Source of the DNA: Rostratula benghalensis | Taxonomy: Eukaryota > Chordata > Aves > Charadriiformes > Rostratulidae | Direction of reading: 5' to 3' | Length of the DNA: 64,000 nt | Assembly (NCBI GenBank): GCA_013399305.1 | Contig: VXAI01000019.1 | Location: forward strand, 3,575,608 to 3,639,607 | Shown here: one piece after another, positions 13,010 through 24,389 of the stretch | Numbering within the stretch: the first letter of the stretch is position 1 | How the letters are laid out: every line of letters starts with the position of its first letter | Notes under the pieces: generated by a model | What the model saw: the letters and a program-made list of their open reading frames with translations, nothing else | Told to the model about the DNA's origin: nothing | Databases searched by the model: none | Position numbers and translations under genes: made by a program

Positions 13010-13096
13010 AGAGGGAGAGGGAGGGAAAGAAGGAGGGAAAGAAGGAGGGAGGGAAGGAGGGAGGGAGGCGGGGGAAAGAGAGAAGGAGGGAGGGAA
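13010..13096 (+). repeat. GGGA/GGAA purine tract, G-quadruplex candidate
   Basis: An 87-base purine run broken by a single C at 13069, built from many GGG triplets spaced by A or AA. On the + strand this meets the usual spacing pattern for G-quadruplexes. It lies in the promoter-side part of the CpG island, just upstream of the likely exon 1. Confidence 0.85.
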
Positions 13097-13319
13097 TCGG
13101 CGATCGGCGCAGCTTCCCCACTCTCACTCTCTCCGCGGCTGCAACTCCTCAACTCTGCCCGTTCTTTGCCTGGACATGTCTTAAGAAAGTTGGATTTCTC
13201 CCTCCCTTTCGTCTTCTTTTTTTTTTTTCTTCGTTTTTTTTTTTCCTCTTTTTTTTTTTAAAAAAAAACACCCCTTTTTCTAATTTTTCTTCTCCCCCTC
13301 CCCGTCTATTTTTCCTTCC

Positions 13320-13585
13320 CACCCTCGTTCCAGTCGGAAGCAGCGGATGGGTGGGAGCCGACATGCCGCGCTGTGGCGATGGGGACGGGCTCCGCGTTCG
13401 CTGCGCGCTGGGACCGCGCTGAGCGCCGGGGAGGCGGCGGAGGTCGGGCTCTAGAGGTGCGCGGGCACCGGGGCATCCTTCGCTTCTTCTCGAAAGGAGG
13501 AAAAAGAACGGAGGGGAGGAAACGGGCGGAGATGAACTGAGCTGGAGCGGACTTTGGGAGAAGAGCGCCGAGTCCAGCTGGTCTG
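13320..13585 (+). other. FAT1: Probable non-coding exon 1 (5' UTR) of FAT1
   Basis: The 3' boundary is placed at a strong splice donor, CTG|GTGAGT, with GT at 13586-13587. The coding exon at 21,107 begins with an acceptor and has only 21 bases before its ATG, so at least one untranslated exon must lie upstream, and this is the best donor in the CpG island. The 5' end is arbitrary because no initiation signal can be read. In mammals FAT1 also has a non-coding first exon followed by a large intron. If the exon is correct it contains two short upstream ORFs (ATG at 13363, 19 codons; ATG at 13532, 2 codons). Other donors at 12941 (GCG|GTGAGG) and 15826 (GCG|GTAAGT) are alternatives. Confidence 0.4.
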
Positions 13586-13709
13586 GTGAGTTCGTGGTTT
13601 AATGAGTTAATTATCAACGGGATGCTGAAAGAGGCGATTCCCATGGGAGTTTTGGTGCGTTAATGGAAATTCTCAGGTTTTCGCTTCGACCCACACTTTG
13701 TAACTGTGG

Positions 13710-13735
13710 TATATATGTTTCTGTATCTATCTATA

Positions 13736-13770
<35 letters not shown>

Positions 13771-13774
13771 GCGT
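13710..13774 (+). repeat. TA-rich microsatellite
   Basis: TATC/TATG units grade into a (TA)n run at 13740-13770 with one C interruption. It forms a sharp AT-rich break inside the CpG island. Confidence 0.85.
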
Positions 13775-14416
13775 ACACCGGCTTTCTCCCAAGCTACGCG
13801 TACCTGGGGCTGGGGGCATCATGACCTCCACGAAGAGAGCCGCTTTCCCGACCCCTAACTCCCTCCTCGCAGCCGGAGCCGGGCTGGGAGCCGCGGGCTA
13901 CCGGCTCTGCCCCGCTCCGCTGGCCCAGCCCGCCCGCCGCCGCGCTCGCCCGTCCGCTGTGGCGCGGCGCCCCCTGCCCGCCCGCCGCCGAACTGCGGCC
14001 CCGCCGGTACGGGGGCCGCTGCCCGGACCGGACCGGACCCGAGGGAGGTAGTGAACCCCCAAACCGGCTCTTTCTGTAGGCAGGGGTCGGTTTTCTTCTG
14101 ATCTGCAGCCCTCCGCCTTCGGTTACAGCCTTCCCCCCATTTTTACCCCCGCGCAGCTGGCTTTATGTATTTACGCGGCTAATAAAAGACGTGGAAGGGC
14201 TAATACGCCCCCGCCGGCTTCTCCCGCCCGCAGCCCGGCTTCGCCGTGAGCTCGCCGGGTCGGGCTTCCCCCGGCAAAACGTTTGATCGTTATTAAGCGT
14301 GATCACTTATTAATGAGCCGGGGAATCCTCCCAGGGCTGTTTCGGAGTATTTCATCTTTAACGTTGGGCTGGCTGACAGAGTATCCCGTCCCTCCAGCGC
14401 CACTCCTGAGGGGCGC

Positions 14417-14457
14417 TTCCCGAGGTAGCCCATACCTTTCCCGAGGTAGCCCGTACC
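14417..14457 (+). repeat. Short tandem duplication, 21-base period x2
   Basis: Two 20-base copies starting TTCCCGAGGTAGCCC at 14417 and 14438, differing at one position. This is a recent local duplication inside the CpG island. Confidence 0.85.
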
Positions 14458-15821
14458 TTCCCCCTCGCCTGTCCCCAGCCCCCGCTGCTTTTCCTGGCGC
14501 CTCTCTCCTTAAACCGGTGGCCGGGAGCCGCCAGTGGGTTTTGGCTTCTGCTGAAGGGAGGGACCTCCCCCCGGCACGGCCGTTAAGCGGCAGCTCGCCC
14601 TGCCCCACCGAGCCCAGGAGGCGCCAGTGGCGACCGCGGGGCTCGTCCCGGCTCCCCCGCCGCTGCTCGGACAGCAGAGCCCCGCCATCCGCGGACCGCT
14701 CGTTCCTCTGCGGTCTGACGGTCTCCCCCGCTACCCCACATAGATATTCCCGGTTTTCAGAAGTTTCCGAGCAGCCTCTTGGAAAGAGGACATCACCACA
14801 CGCCTCCCCGCACCGACATCCCCCCACCCCCGGCCGGCCGGGCTGGAGCGGGGCGAGGGCGGCGGAGATTGGAATTCCCCCACCCCGGCTCCGCTGTCCT
14901 CCCCGCCCTGAGCGCCGGGCCACCGGGGAGGAACAGCTTGTGCCGTCGTTCGCGTGGGGCGGGGAGGCGGGCCCGGGGTGCGGAGGCCACCGCTCCCTCT
15001 ACCGCACCCGCGGAGCGCCGCAGAAACGAGTTCCGGAGAGGCGGCCGTCCAGCGCCGCGGAGGAATACGGCGGCGCAGTAGAGAGGGGGGTGTGGGGGGC
15101 GGCGGCGGAGGGGCACCGGCGAGGCGCGGTGGAGTCCCGTGAGGAGAAGGGGGAGCGGTACGGCGGGCGGCGTGCGGGGCTGGCCCCGGCCCCGCCGGCA
15201 GCGAGAGGTGAGGCAGCGGGGGAGCGAGTTGGAAGAAGTTTCGGTGGGCGGTGGGGAACCCCCTCCGCCCGCCCCCTTGAGGCACTGAGGGGGGAGGCCT
15301 CCTCGTGTGGCCGGGGCCGGCGGGAAGGGGCTGCGGAGCGGCGCCGTGCCGGTCCCCGCCACCGTGGGCCGGGGTGGCCGCAGGCTGTGACGGGCCCTGG
15401 TTCCCTTCTCCACCTCCTACGCCTTTCCCGGCTCCCCAGAGGGCCGACCGGAGTTCAGCCTGCAGGTTGCTCCCGAGTTCCGCCCAGGAGGAGAGGGGTG
15501 GCGGTGATATTTCGCCCCGGAGGCAAGGTGTCTTTCGTGGGATGGGCCGCGGCAAACTTAATTCCCCGGGAAGCCGGCAGGGGCGAGTGGCGGCCGGCAA
15601 CTACCTCGGGGTGACTTTTTTCCTTTGTTTGCGCTTCAACCCTGTCCCTCTGTGCGTTCCCGGCCGGGTTCCTCCGAAAAGAGCCGGCAAGGACGTGAAT
15701 CTCCAGGAGAGAGCATCAGCTTTGCTTTTTTGCCTTCTTTTTTCCCCCCCTTCTTTCTTTACGGCGGTTGAAACAAACCAAAGCTTTGTTGGAAAGGTGC
15801 GCTTTTTGGTCTCTTGGTGTC

Positions 15822-15831
15822 AGCGGTAAGT
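15822..15831 (+). promoter_or_regulatory. Candidate alternative splice donor at the CpG island edge
   Basis: The text AGCG|GTAAGTG matches the donor consensus well, with GT at 15826-15827. It sits at the downstream edge of the CpG island, where alternative first exons often end. No transcript evidence is available. Confidence 0.25.
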
Positions 15832-18800
15832 GACAACGTGCCTTATCACTGATAGTATTTCCTCTCCCCCCTTGTAAACTTTCTTTTTGGAAACGTATTA
15901 ATAAATTAAAACCTTCTAACAGCAGGTTTTCATACTGCTTAAACTACTTGCATGCAAGTTGTTCCCAGGCAGCTGCATGGGAATCATTACCTGTATTCTT
16001 TTCCCACCTCTGCTGTCTTCCTGTAAAAGAAAAGAATGCTGCGTAGTATATGTGTATTTCCTATTTATTCTTCTAACCATGTGGAAATATTCAGCTGTTC
16101 AGGGAGAAAAATACCTTACTTTGACGCGGAACATTATTTCATTTTTAAGTTTTTGCTTTGTTCTGTGAAAAACTGAAAAAAATCTCACTTTTAGGAGACT
16201 GGAAGACGAGCTTTAGTAGTTGTACCAGTATTAGGATAGTCTCCTGGTTTTTATAAGTTAGAGGCAAAGAACTTTATATGGCTAAGTTACCAGTGCAAGT
16301 AAGCAAAAGTGAAATCCATTTAAACTCTCAAAGATTTATATATTTCCAATTTTTTTTTTAAGTTTAAAACTGAGTTCAAGGTTAGTAAAACTACTTTTTG
16401 TTGTCATCGACTTTAAGGTGCCATGTTACATTTCCATCAAACTCTTTCATTCAGAGATTGGAGGCCTGCTTTTCCTTGTGCAGTTGCTGAGTTTAGTATT
16501 AGATACACTAGTATCTCACTGACCTATAGATAAATAGTAGAAATACTCTGTGTGAAGCTGTTTCATTCCAGATTCAGAACATTTTTAGCCTGCTGTTTGA
16601 ATAAAGCTGCTGCATTTTTCTTTCAGCAGCAAAGATCCTGGAAGCATAAATCAAAGTATCTCATGGGATTAGCTCGTAATGTGGAGAATACAAGCATCAA
16701 ACTGACTGGACTTTAGTCACAAGTTGAAACTGTTATGTTAATCTCTGTGACAATGTACATTTTTTGAATAACTTACCAGCTTTAGTAAAGTGACGTTAAC
16801 GTATGCTTTTATCATGTGTTACTTTTCTGAACACCAAAACGGACGGGCACCATCCCTCCCAGAAAAGCAAAATACACTGTTTTTTTTTATTAGAAACTTA
16901 ATCATGTTGAAACAGCTAAGCCTGATTTTTTAATTTTTTTCCCCCCATCAGGCTACATAAATAATTGCTTTTAAACAATTGAAAGAATAGGTGTAATTAC
17001 AGTTAGTACAGCCCACAAAGCCACATGATCTCTCATAGACTCTTACAATGGGAACCCTGTCATGACAGTTTAGTTACTGCAGTAATAACTTCTCGCAGTG
17101 CGTTTTTGTCAAGCGGCATCAGTTACACGTACTGATCAAAACCCACCTTTGAAATATGGAGGGAAACCCCCACTGCATTTGCTAGAAGTTAGTGAAAGGT
17201 TTCAGTAGACAAGCTTTGTGGAAACAACACAAAAGAACCTCTTTTAGACTTCAGAATGCTCTCTGATGTCTCCCTAGAGCAGTGTAGACTCTGTAAATGG
17301 TGTAGCTTAGTCTTAAAGTCTTCTGGATTTAAGTGGCAGATCTTGGTGTAGAAAAGGGATAGCAGTGGGACTAAGTGTCATCACAACTCAGGCTGTCTAG
17401 CCTGTTTTAGATTCTTTTTCTATCTGTGACTTTTATTTGATTGCTGGGAGAGGAGATCTCTCAATGTATGGTCACCATTGGTACGTTGTGTAGAAGATGA
17501 GCTCGTTTTGCCTGAGCTTTTTTTTTTTTTCTTTCTTTCTTGGCATTGCAATGCCACTTGTAAAATTCTGTATTTTTATGTTTAAAACTTTCAAGTCTCA
17601 AAATATAAACTTTGAAGTCCGGATACTGTAAACATACTGCTAAGAGAAACAGTCTTTTACATGACTGCCATCTCTAAAACATCTTCATTCGCAAGTTACC
17701 ACTTCGAAGTCTGCTAGCCCCAAAATTTTGCTTGTTCTTATACTATTAATGTGAAGATAGTTCATATTTCTAGGTTGTGTGAGTACTTTTTCCCATATAG
17801 AAGTTATGTTGAAGTGTTAAAAGTGTTATTAATTTTGTTAACATTGTAGCTAAGTACTGAAAATGTCTTATGTATCGCAGGGCTGAGTATGCTTGTAAAT
17901 AAAAGTGACCTGGATGTTCCTCTAAATTTGTTTCAAGTTTGTTTCAAAGTAGCTTTTCAGAAAAAAATATGGTGTCTGCTTCTTATAAACCTAGGGTTAT
18001 GTTGTTTTGTTAAGCAAACGGTTGCCCTATGTGTTGAAAATGGATGCAAAAAAATCTTAAACTGGTCATATTCCAAAGATAATAAAGAATTTAGCAGTTC
18101 AAAGTGTAGCCTTTGGCTAAAATGTTTCTGAAATTCAGTCATTCTGGCTCACTGTAGCGAACCATCTCGAGTTTATATCCAACACATTATCACTTTATCT
18201 TAACACTTTAATACTTTCCCTTAGTAGTTAACTGTCTTTACAACTGTCATTGTTTAATACCTTAGATTCTTATCAAGATAAGTGTGTTGATTTTTTTGGG
18301 ATAATCCTGGATCAACTTTTTTTTTTTTTTTTTCAGTTGCCAGTAGCTCTGTAAATTATGACAAGATGGAAGCAGTGTCATGTAACAGAAATGAGTAACT
18401 CATTTTTATCTAAGGTGGTTAACTGTTCAGCTGAGAGATGCTCTCAAGCTCTAGGTTGTGACTCAGCAAACCTTGTTGCTACGAAATGGATTCTCTTACT
18501 GGTGGTTGTGTCACCGTGTGTAATAGACTACCTTTTGCCAGTTCTGAGCAGGTTCCACTTGAAGTTATTACAGAAAAGCAGCAAAAGTTTGTTTAAGGTA
18601 TTATACCACAGAAAAATATTTATAGTAATAGTAAAACACAGACATGTTCAAATTCAAATTTTAATGAGACTGCGTTAAGAGATCCAAAATCTTCATTTGG
18701 ATCCCCTTTGGATTTAAGCAAAAATTTTAAAAAGTAATTATTTAAAAAATCATAGTGTAACTGAGGAAGAATAGAGGGGAAGAACTGACAAGATCAGAAT

Positions 18801-21106
18801 AGGGACTGATCACTAAGTAGTTTGTGACAATAGACAGCTCCCAAATTCCATCAAGATGGGATAAAAGAACCTGTTTCTGTTGCTTACTTAAAAATGATGT
18901 AATAATTCTTTAGCATGTCTTTTAGGACAGTCTAATGGGGTCTTAAGTTGCTCAGAGTTTTGGAAGTATTGATATCAGTTATTTGTTTCAGAATTTGGGT
19001 TGTTCTGTGTGGGGTTTTTGGGTTTTCTTGGGGTGTGTGTGGGGGGGTGGGTTTACATTGTTTATTTACTTGGCTGTATGTCAGGGGGATGAAGCCCTGG
19101 AGACCCAAGGGTCTGTTTATTTCCGGGACAAATCACAGACTGGGAAAAGGAGCAGATAGGGGAGGAATGATACTGTTAGCCCATTGAAAAGGTGGCTGCT
19201 CCAACCTCACACTCATTTGCCCTCCCAACCTTTCCTTCATCCAGCTTTAAGACTTTGTAAGTAGTGGTTCCAGCTGGTGACTTCTAAAAGTTCATACACT
19301 TTTTATTATTTGTTCAGTCACTTTTTATTGTTTGCTGTGGTTATAGCTTTTATCATGTAACACAATTGTTGGATTTGGAAGACAGACATACTTTTTCTTT
19401 TTCCTTCCAAAAAGCTGCTAGCTAAATTTTCATTCTCTAAAATTTCTTACAGTTTGTATGAACCTGAGACTAAAATTTTTCTCTTGTCAAAATCATTGAG
19501 TTACTAATGGTTGTGGCTGAATCAGCTTCTCCTGAGGTTTTGGAGTGATCTATTGACACAAGTGGATTAATTTGCTCTAATGCTTTCTAGTGGGCAGAGG
19601 CAGCCCATGGAATTTCAGCCAATGTGATCTCTTGTGTGTCTACCTCAGCAGGTGGGAATTAGGGGAGGGAGGAATAACTGTAGGAGAAAACATGAGTGGG
19701 AGAAGAAGGCAACATAATGGGCTACCTTTTGGGCTGAGGCAGAGAGAGCTAGTGTGAGGCTGGGCACTGAGGAGGAGGGGCTGACAGCCAAAGACAGAGT
19801 GGGGGCAAACTAGGGCTAAAATGTGAGAATGGAGGTCAGGAAGAATGAGATAAGAACACAGTTAGGAATTGGTGTGATTAGGGTTTAGTTGGATAGCAGA
19901 CTGGCCAGGGAACAAGATGATAAAGGAGAGGTAAGGGAAAAATATTTCGGAAAAATAGGGAGAGGTGAAAGAAAAGAATGTGTGCTACTTAACCAAAGCC
20001 AGAATGCTTTCTGCTTGCTGGAAAGAAATTTTCCCCCCAAGGTTTTGCTGAAAGCTTGGGCTTGTTGAGGAAGCATTCCAAAGCTTTGATTTGTTATTCT
20101 GTGAGACTTTGGGAAGTAAAGACTGTTGCTGTAAACTCAGAATGAGAGGGTAGTCCCAACGGTCTTGTTCCTGAGGCTTCTGTCTTTCTTCCTACAGCAA
20201 TCTTGCCTGGATTTGGGCGTTTGGAACGATGCGCTGCCTTCTTCAAAAGGGAAAGCCAGTAGTGTAACCCCATGTCTGTCTTCCTCTTTCAGGATCTCTC
20301 CTTGTCATTTCTGGAGTGTGTCTGAGAAACGTGTCTTAATAGTTTATGTGGTTATTTTGGTAGATTTGTGTTCTTATAGCTCTCAATACTAATTTGTTTC
20401 AGAGCTGTTCCGGGAGGAGAATAAAGGAATATGTCTTATTTTTTATTGGTTTTACAACTTAGGGGTGCTTGATTAAAAAAAAAAAAAGGTGGTGTTTTTT
20501 TATGGTATGCACTGCATAGATTAGTACTCAAAGCTGGAGAGAAAACAATACATACAGAATTCTCCATTTGTAATTTTTATAATTCTTGGAACAGGTGCTC
20601 AAAGAATGCTTTGAGGCCAACTCTTGCAGTTTATTTTCACATCACTGAACATCAGCCATTTTACAATCTAAGTGAAATGAGGGAAATGAGAATTTTCTAT
20701 CAGAAAACAATGTCACATATGAAGTAGAGGACTGGAGTGAATGTTCACTGCTCCAGAGTAGTTCAGAGGCAATTTGCTTGCTTATAGCTGACAGCAGGGG
20801 TATGTTTTCTCTAACCTGTTGCTTCATGGAGTTGTTAGTTTGAAGTTAATTCTATGTGTTTCTGTTGTGTCAAGGTAGTAATTCCTAGACTTTTGGTCCT
20901 GCTGATTCTTGGCATTTTTTAGGAGCTTTAATTTATCTGCGTTTCTATTACTGTACAGCATGTTGAAGCTTTCTGCAAAAAAGGGGTATCACCTAGATGT
21001 GTAACTTCAAGTTTTCTTAAAAGAGTGAATTCTAAACTAAACATCAAAGTTATTTGGATAATATTTGAATAGTCATAAGTCATAACACATCTCTCTCTCA
21101 TTTCAG

Positions 21107-21127
21107 GGTTTCTTTGTAATTGCTGCC
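21107..21127 (+). other. FAT1: 5' UTR part of the first coding exon
   Basis: Twenty-one bases lie between the splice acceptor (tttcag, AG at 21105-21106) and the ATG. The start context is GCTGCCATGG, a near-perfect Kozak sequence. The frame is open back to the splice site, so the choice of this ATG rests on the Kozak match and on the hydrophobic signal sequence that follows it directly. Confidence 0.85.
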
Positions 21128-24100
21128 ATGGGAAGATACTTGACTATGCTGTTGCTGCTGATGCTGCTGGTGCAGCACTTTGGAAACTGTGAAGGAAATC
21201 AAAGGCATGATCCACCAATGCAATTTACACAAGCACAGTACAATGCCACTGTGTATGAGAATTCTGCAGCCAAGACTTATGTCGGGCATCCAGTGAAAAT
21301 GGGCATTTACATTACAAATCCGTTATGGGACCTAAGGTACAAAATTATTTCTGGTGACAATGAGAACTTGTTCAAAGCTGAAGAATATGTTCTTGGAAAC
21401 TTTTGCTTTTTGAGGATACGGACCAAGGGAGGAAACACAGCTATCCTCAACAGAGAGGTGAAAGACCATTATATGCTGACTGTTAAAGCAGTTGAAAAAA
21501 ATACAAACGCTGAAACGCGCACGAAAGTCAGGATACAGGTACTGGATACAAATGACTTGAGGCCTTTGTTTTCTCCAACATCTTACAGCGTTTCTCTGCC
21601 TGAAAACACAGCAATAAGGACGAGCATCGCAAGGGTCAGTGCAACAGACGCAGATATAGGAACAAATGGCGAGTTCTACTATAGCTTTAAAGAAAGAACG
21701 GATGTGTTTGCTATACACCCAACCAGTGGAGTGGTAGTTCTAACTGGCAGACTTGACTACTCAGACACTAAGCGTTATGAGATGGAAATCCTTGCTGTGG
21801 ACCGTGGGCTGAAGCTGTACGGTAGCAGTGGTATAAGCAGTATGGCAAAATTAACTGTTCACGTAGAGCAAGCAAACGAGTACGCCCCTGTTATTACAGC
21901 TGTTCCATTGGCTCCATCAGAATCGGACAAAGATCCAACTTATGCAGTTGTGACTGTAGAGGACAATGACCAGGGGTCAAACGGGGAAATAGCCTCATTG
22001 AATATTGTGGCAGGTGATCCACTTCAGCAGTTCAAAACGGTGAGGTCTGTTCCAGGAGGTAAAGAATACAGAATAAAATCCGTTAGTCACGTTGATTGGG
22101 AGAGCCACCCTTTTGGATACAACCTTACCCTTCAAGCTAAAGATAAAGGAAATCCCCCACAGTTTTCTTCTGTAAAAGTTGTTCATGTGACATCACCACA
22201 ATTTAAGTCTGGTCCTGTCAGGTTTGAAAAAGAGATCTATAGAGCTGAAATAAGTGAATTTGCGCCTCCAAACACACCTGTGATAATGGTGAAAGCTCTT
22301 CCTAGTTACCCACATTTAAAATACATTTTTAAAAATACACCAGGCAAAGTGAAGTTCAATTTAAATGCTCACACTGGTCTTATTACGACTGTAGAACCCA
22401 TAAAAGCACAATATGCATCCCATTTTGAACTTGAAGTTGCGACAAGTGACAGAAGAGCTTCTGCAAAAGTATTAATTAAGGTACTAGGCATGAACAGCAA
22501 TCCTCCCGAATTTACTCAGACATCCTACAAAGCCTCCTTTGATGAGAATGCACCAATAGGTACGAGTGTCGTGAGAGTAAGTGCAAAGGACCCCGATGAA
22601 GGGGAGAATGGATATGTGACCTATAGCATTGCAAACCTTAATCCTTTGCCATTCGTGATTAACCATTTCAGTGGGATTATTAGTACCTCAGAAGATTTGG
22701 ATTATGAATTGATGCCAAGGGTTTACAATTTAAGGATTCGAGCTTCTGATTGGGGTATACCATATCGCCGAGAAGTTGAAGTTCCTGTTACTATTATTTT
22801 AAATAACCTCAATGACAATATACCTCTGTTTGAGAAAATAAATTGTGAGGGAACAATCCCCAGGGATCTTGGTGTTGGAGAACAAATAACAACAGTGTCT
22901 GCTATTGATGCTGATGAGCTCCAGTTGGTGAGATACCAGATTGAATATGGAAACGAACTGGATTTATTTAGCCTAAATCCAAATTCTGGAGTACTTTCAC
23001 TCAAACAGTCACTAATAGATGGCCTAGGTGCTAAAATGTCTTTTCACAGTTTGAAAATTACAGCAACAGATGGAGAAAACTTTGCAAAACCTCTGTATAT
23101 CAACATAACTGTAGCAACCAGTCGCAAACCGGTCAGTTTGGAATGTGAAGAAACTGGTGTTGCCAAAATGCTCGCGGAGAAACTCTTACAGGCAAACAAA
23201 TTGCACAGCCGTGGAGAAGTTGAGGATGTCTTCTTTGACACTCACTCTGTGAATCTGCACGCACCTCAATTTAGAAGTACTCTCCCCAGCAGCATTGAGA
23301 TAAGAGAAGATCAACCTGTGGGCTCCAGCGTGCTACCTGTGAACGCTACTGATCTCGATACTGGCTTCAATGGAAAGCTGGTGTATGTTATCTCTGGGGG
23401 TAACGAAGATAGTAGCTTCATTGTCGACATGGAAAGAGGAATGCTGAAAATTTTATCTCCCCTTGACCGAGAAGTAAAAGATAAATATACTCTAAATATT
23501 ACTGTCTATGATCTTGGAATACCGCAGAAGTCTGCCTGGCACCTTTTAGATGTAAAAATTTTGGACGCTAATGACAACCCACCGGAGTTCCTGCAAGACA
23601 GCTATTTTGTTGAAGTGAGCGAAAACAAAGAGCCAGACACTGAAATAATTCAAATTGAAGCTATTGATAAAGATCTGGGGGCTAACGGAGAAGTGAAATA
23701 TTCTCTTCTTACCGATACAGACAAGTTTACCATTAATGCTGAGACAGGAATTGTGAAAGTTGTAGGCGTTCTGGATCGTGAAGAACAGCACGTCTATTTC
23801 TTGAAAATAGAGGCCAGGGACCAACCTACTGAAGAACCTCAATTGTTTTCAAGGGTTATTTTGAAAGTGTCTGTAGAAGACGTTAATGACAATCCTCCTA
23901 AGTTTATTCCTTCAAATTACCACGTGAAAATTCGAGAAGATCTTCCCGAGGGAGCTATTATTACTTGGCTGGAAGCTTATGATCCTGATGTAGGCCAGTC
24001 AAGTCAGGTGCGATACAGTCTTTTGGACAGTGGAGATGGCACCTTTGATGTTGACAAACTAAGTGGAGCGCTGCGTATTGTACAAAGGCTGGATTACGAG

Positions 24101-24389
24101 AAGAAACAACTTTATAACTTGACTGTGCGGGCCAAGGACAAAGGAAAACCCATTTCATTGTCCTCTACTTGTTACGTTGAGGTCGAGGTAGTTGATGTGA
24201 ATGAAAACTTGCACCCTCCACGGTTCTCCATATTTGCAGATAAAGGCTTTATAAAAGAAGATGCCCCTGTTGGCTCCTCAGTAATGACAGTATCTGCTTA
24301 CGATGAAGATGCGGGACGAGACGGGGAGATTAGATATTCCATCAGAGATGGATCTGGTATAGGAGTTTTTCGAATAGATGAAGAAAAAG
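21128..24389 (+). CDS. FAT1: FAT1, first coding exon (residues 1-1087 plus one base of codon 1088)
   Basis: FAT1 is a giant type I membrane protocadherin acting in cell-cell contact, planar polarity, actin control at junctions and Hippo/Wnt signalling. In mammals it has about 4,600 residues: 34 cadherin repeats, laminin G and EGF domains, one membrane span and a cytoplasmic tail. Here residues 1-21 form a signal peptide with a Leu-rich core (7-15). Cadherin repeats follow at about 35-149, 150-257, 258-367 (degenerate), 368-463, 464-569 and 570-663. A non-cadherin insert of about 50 residues comes next, then repeats at about 718-822, 823-927, 928-1034 and the first half of one from 1035. Calcium motifs are visible: DAD 174-176, DPD 488-490, NDN 562-564, DANDN 813-817, DVNDN 918-922, DVNEN 1023-1027. 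N-glycosylation sequons occur at 39, 332, 659, 739, 790 and 997. The exon ends at AAG|GTAAGG in phase 1. The sequence closely follows the known mammalian FAT1 N-terminus, which separates it from FAT2, FAT3 and FAT4. It is intact, with no stop or frameshift. Confidence 0.97.

Larger units (their letters stand above)
12708..15700. promoter_or_regulatory. FAT1: CpG island covering the probable FAT1 promoter
   Basis: In a window that is otherwise poor in CG dinucleotides, this stretch of about 3 kb is visibly dense in CG and GC boxes (for example GGGCGG near 13523-13528 and GGGGCGGGG near 14955-14963). It is interrupted by a T/A-rich patch at 13,200-13,310 and an AT microsatellite near 13,710-13,774. 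It lies 5' of the first coding exon of FAT1 on the same strand and is the only such island here, so it is the obvious promoter. No TATA box is evident, as expected for a dispersed CpG promoter. The limits and the transcription start are inferred, not seen. Confidence 0.8.
13586..21106 (+). other. FAT1: Intron 1 of FAT1 (inferred)
   Basis: The interval lies between the probable exon 1 donor and the acceptor at 21,104-21,106 (ctctctctcatttcag). Its first 2.1 kb is CpG-rich and stop-poor, giving long false ORFs such as 443 codons at 14283-15614; the rest is ordinary AT-rich intron. It includes acceptor-like sites (T17 then CAG at 18,317-18,336; tctttcttcctacag ending 20,197) that could serve alternative 5' exons, but no matching evidence is available. 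No RNA gene was recognised. Confidence 0.5.

Noticed and set aside
12208..13422. 404-codon ORF crossing the first assembly gap
   Set aside because: Most of its length is N bases, the AGAAG array (translated as Arg/Glu repeats) and purine tracts. It is an artefact of the gap and of simple repeats.
14283..15614. 443-codon ORF on the + strand, with overlapping ORFs of 289 and 206 codons on the minus strand
   Set aside because: All lie in the CpG island, where stops are rare because of high GC content. The products are Pro/Arg/Gly/Ala-rich low-complexity sequence open in several frames on both strands at once, with no domain.
18317..18680. T17 plus CAG acceptor-like site followed by a 106-codon ORF at 18358-18678
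   Set aside because: The poly-T is probably a simple repeat. The ORF has no recognisable domain and no clear donor follows.
21332..24158. Several minus-strand ORFs inside the first coding exon
   Set aside because: They are antisense shadows of the long FAT1 reading frame.
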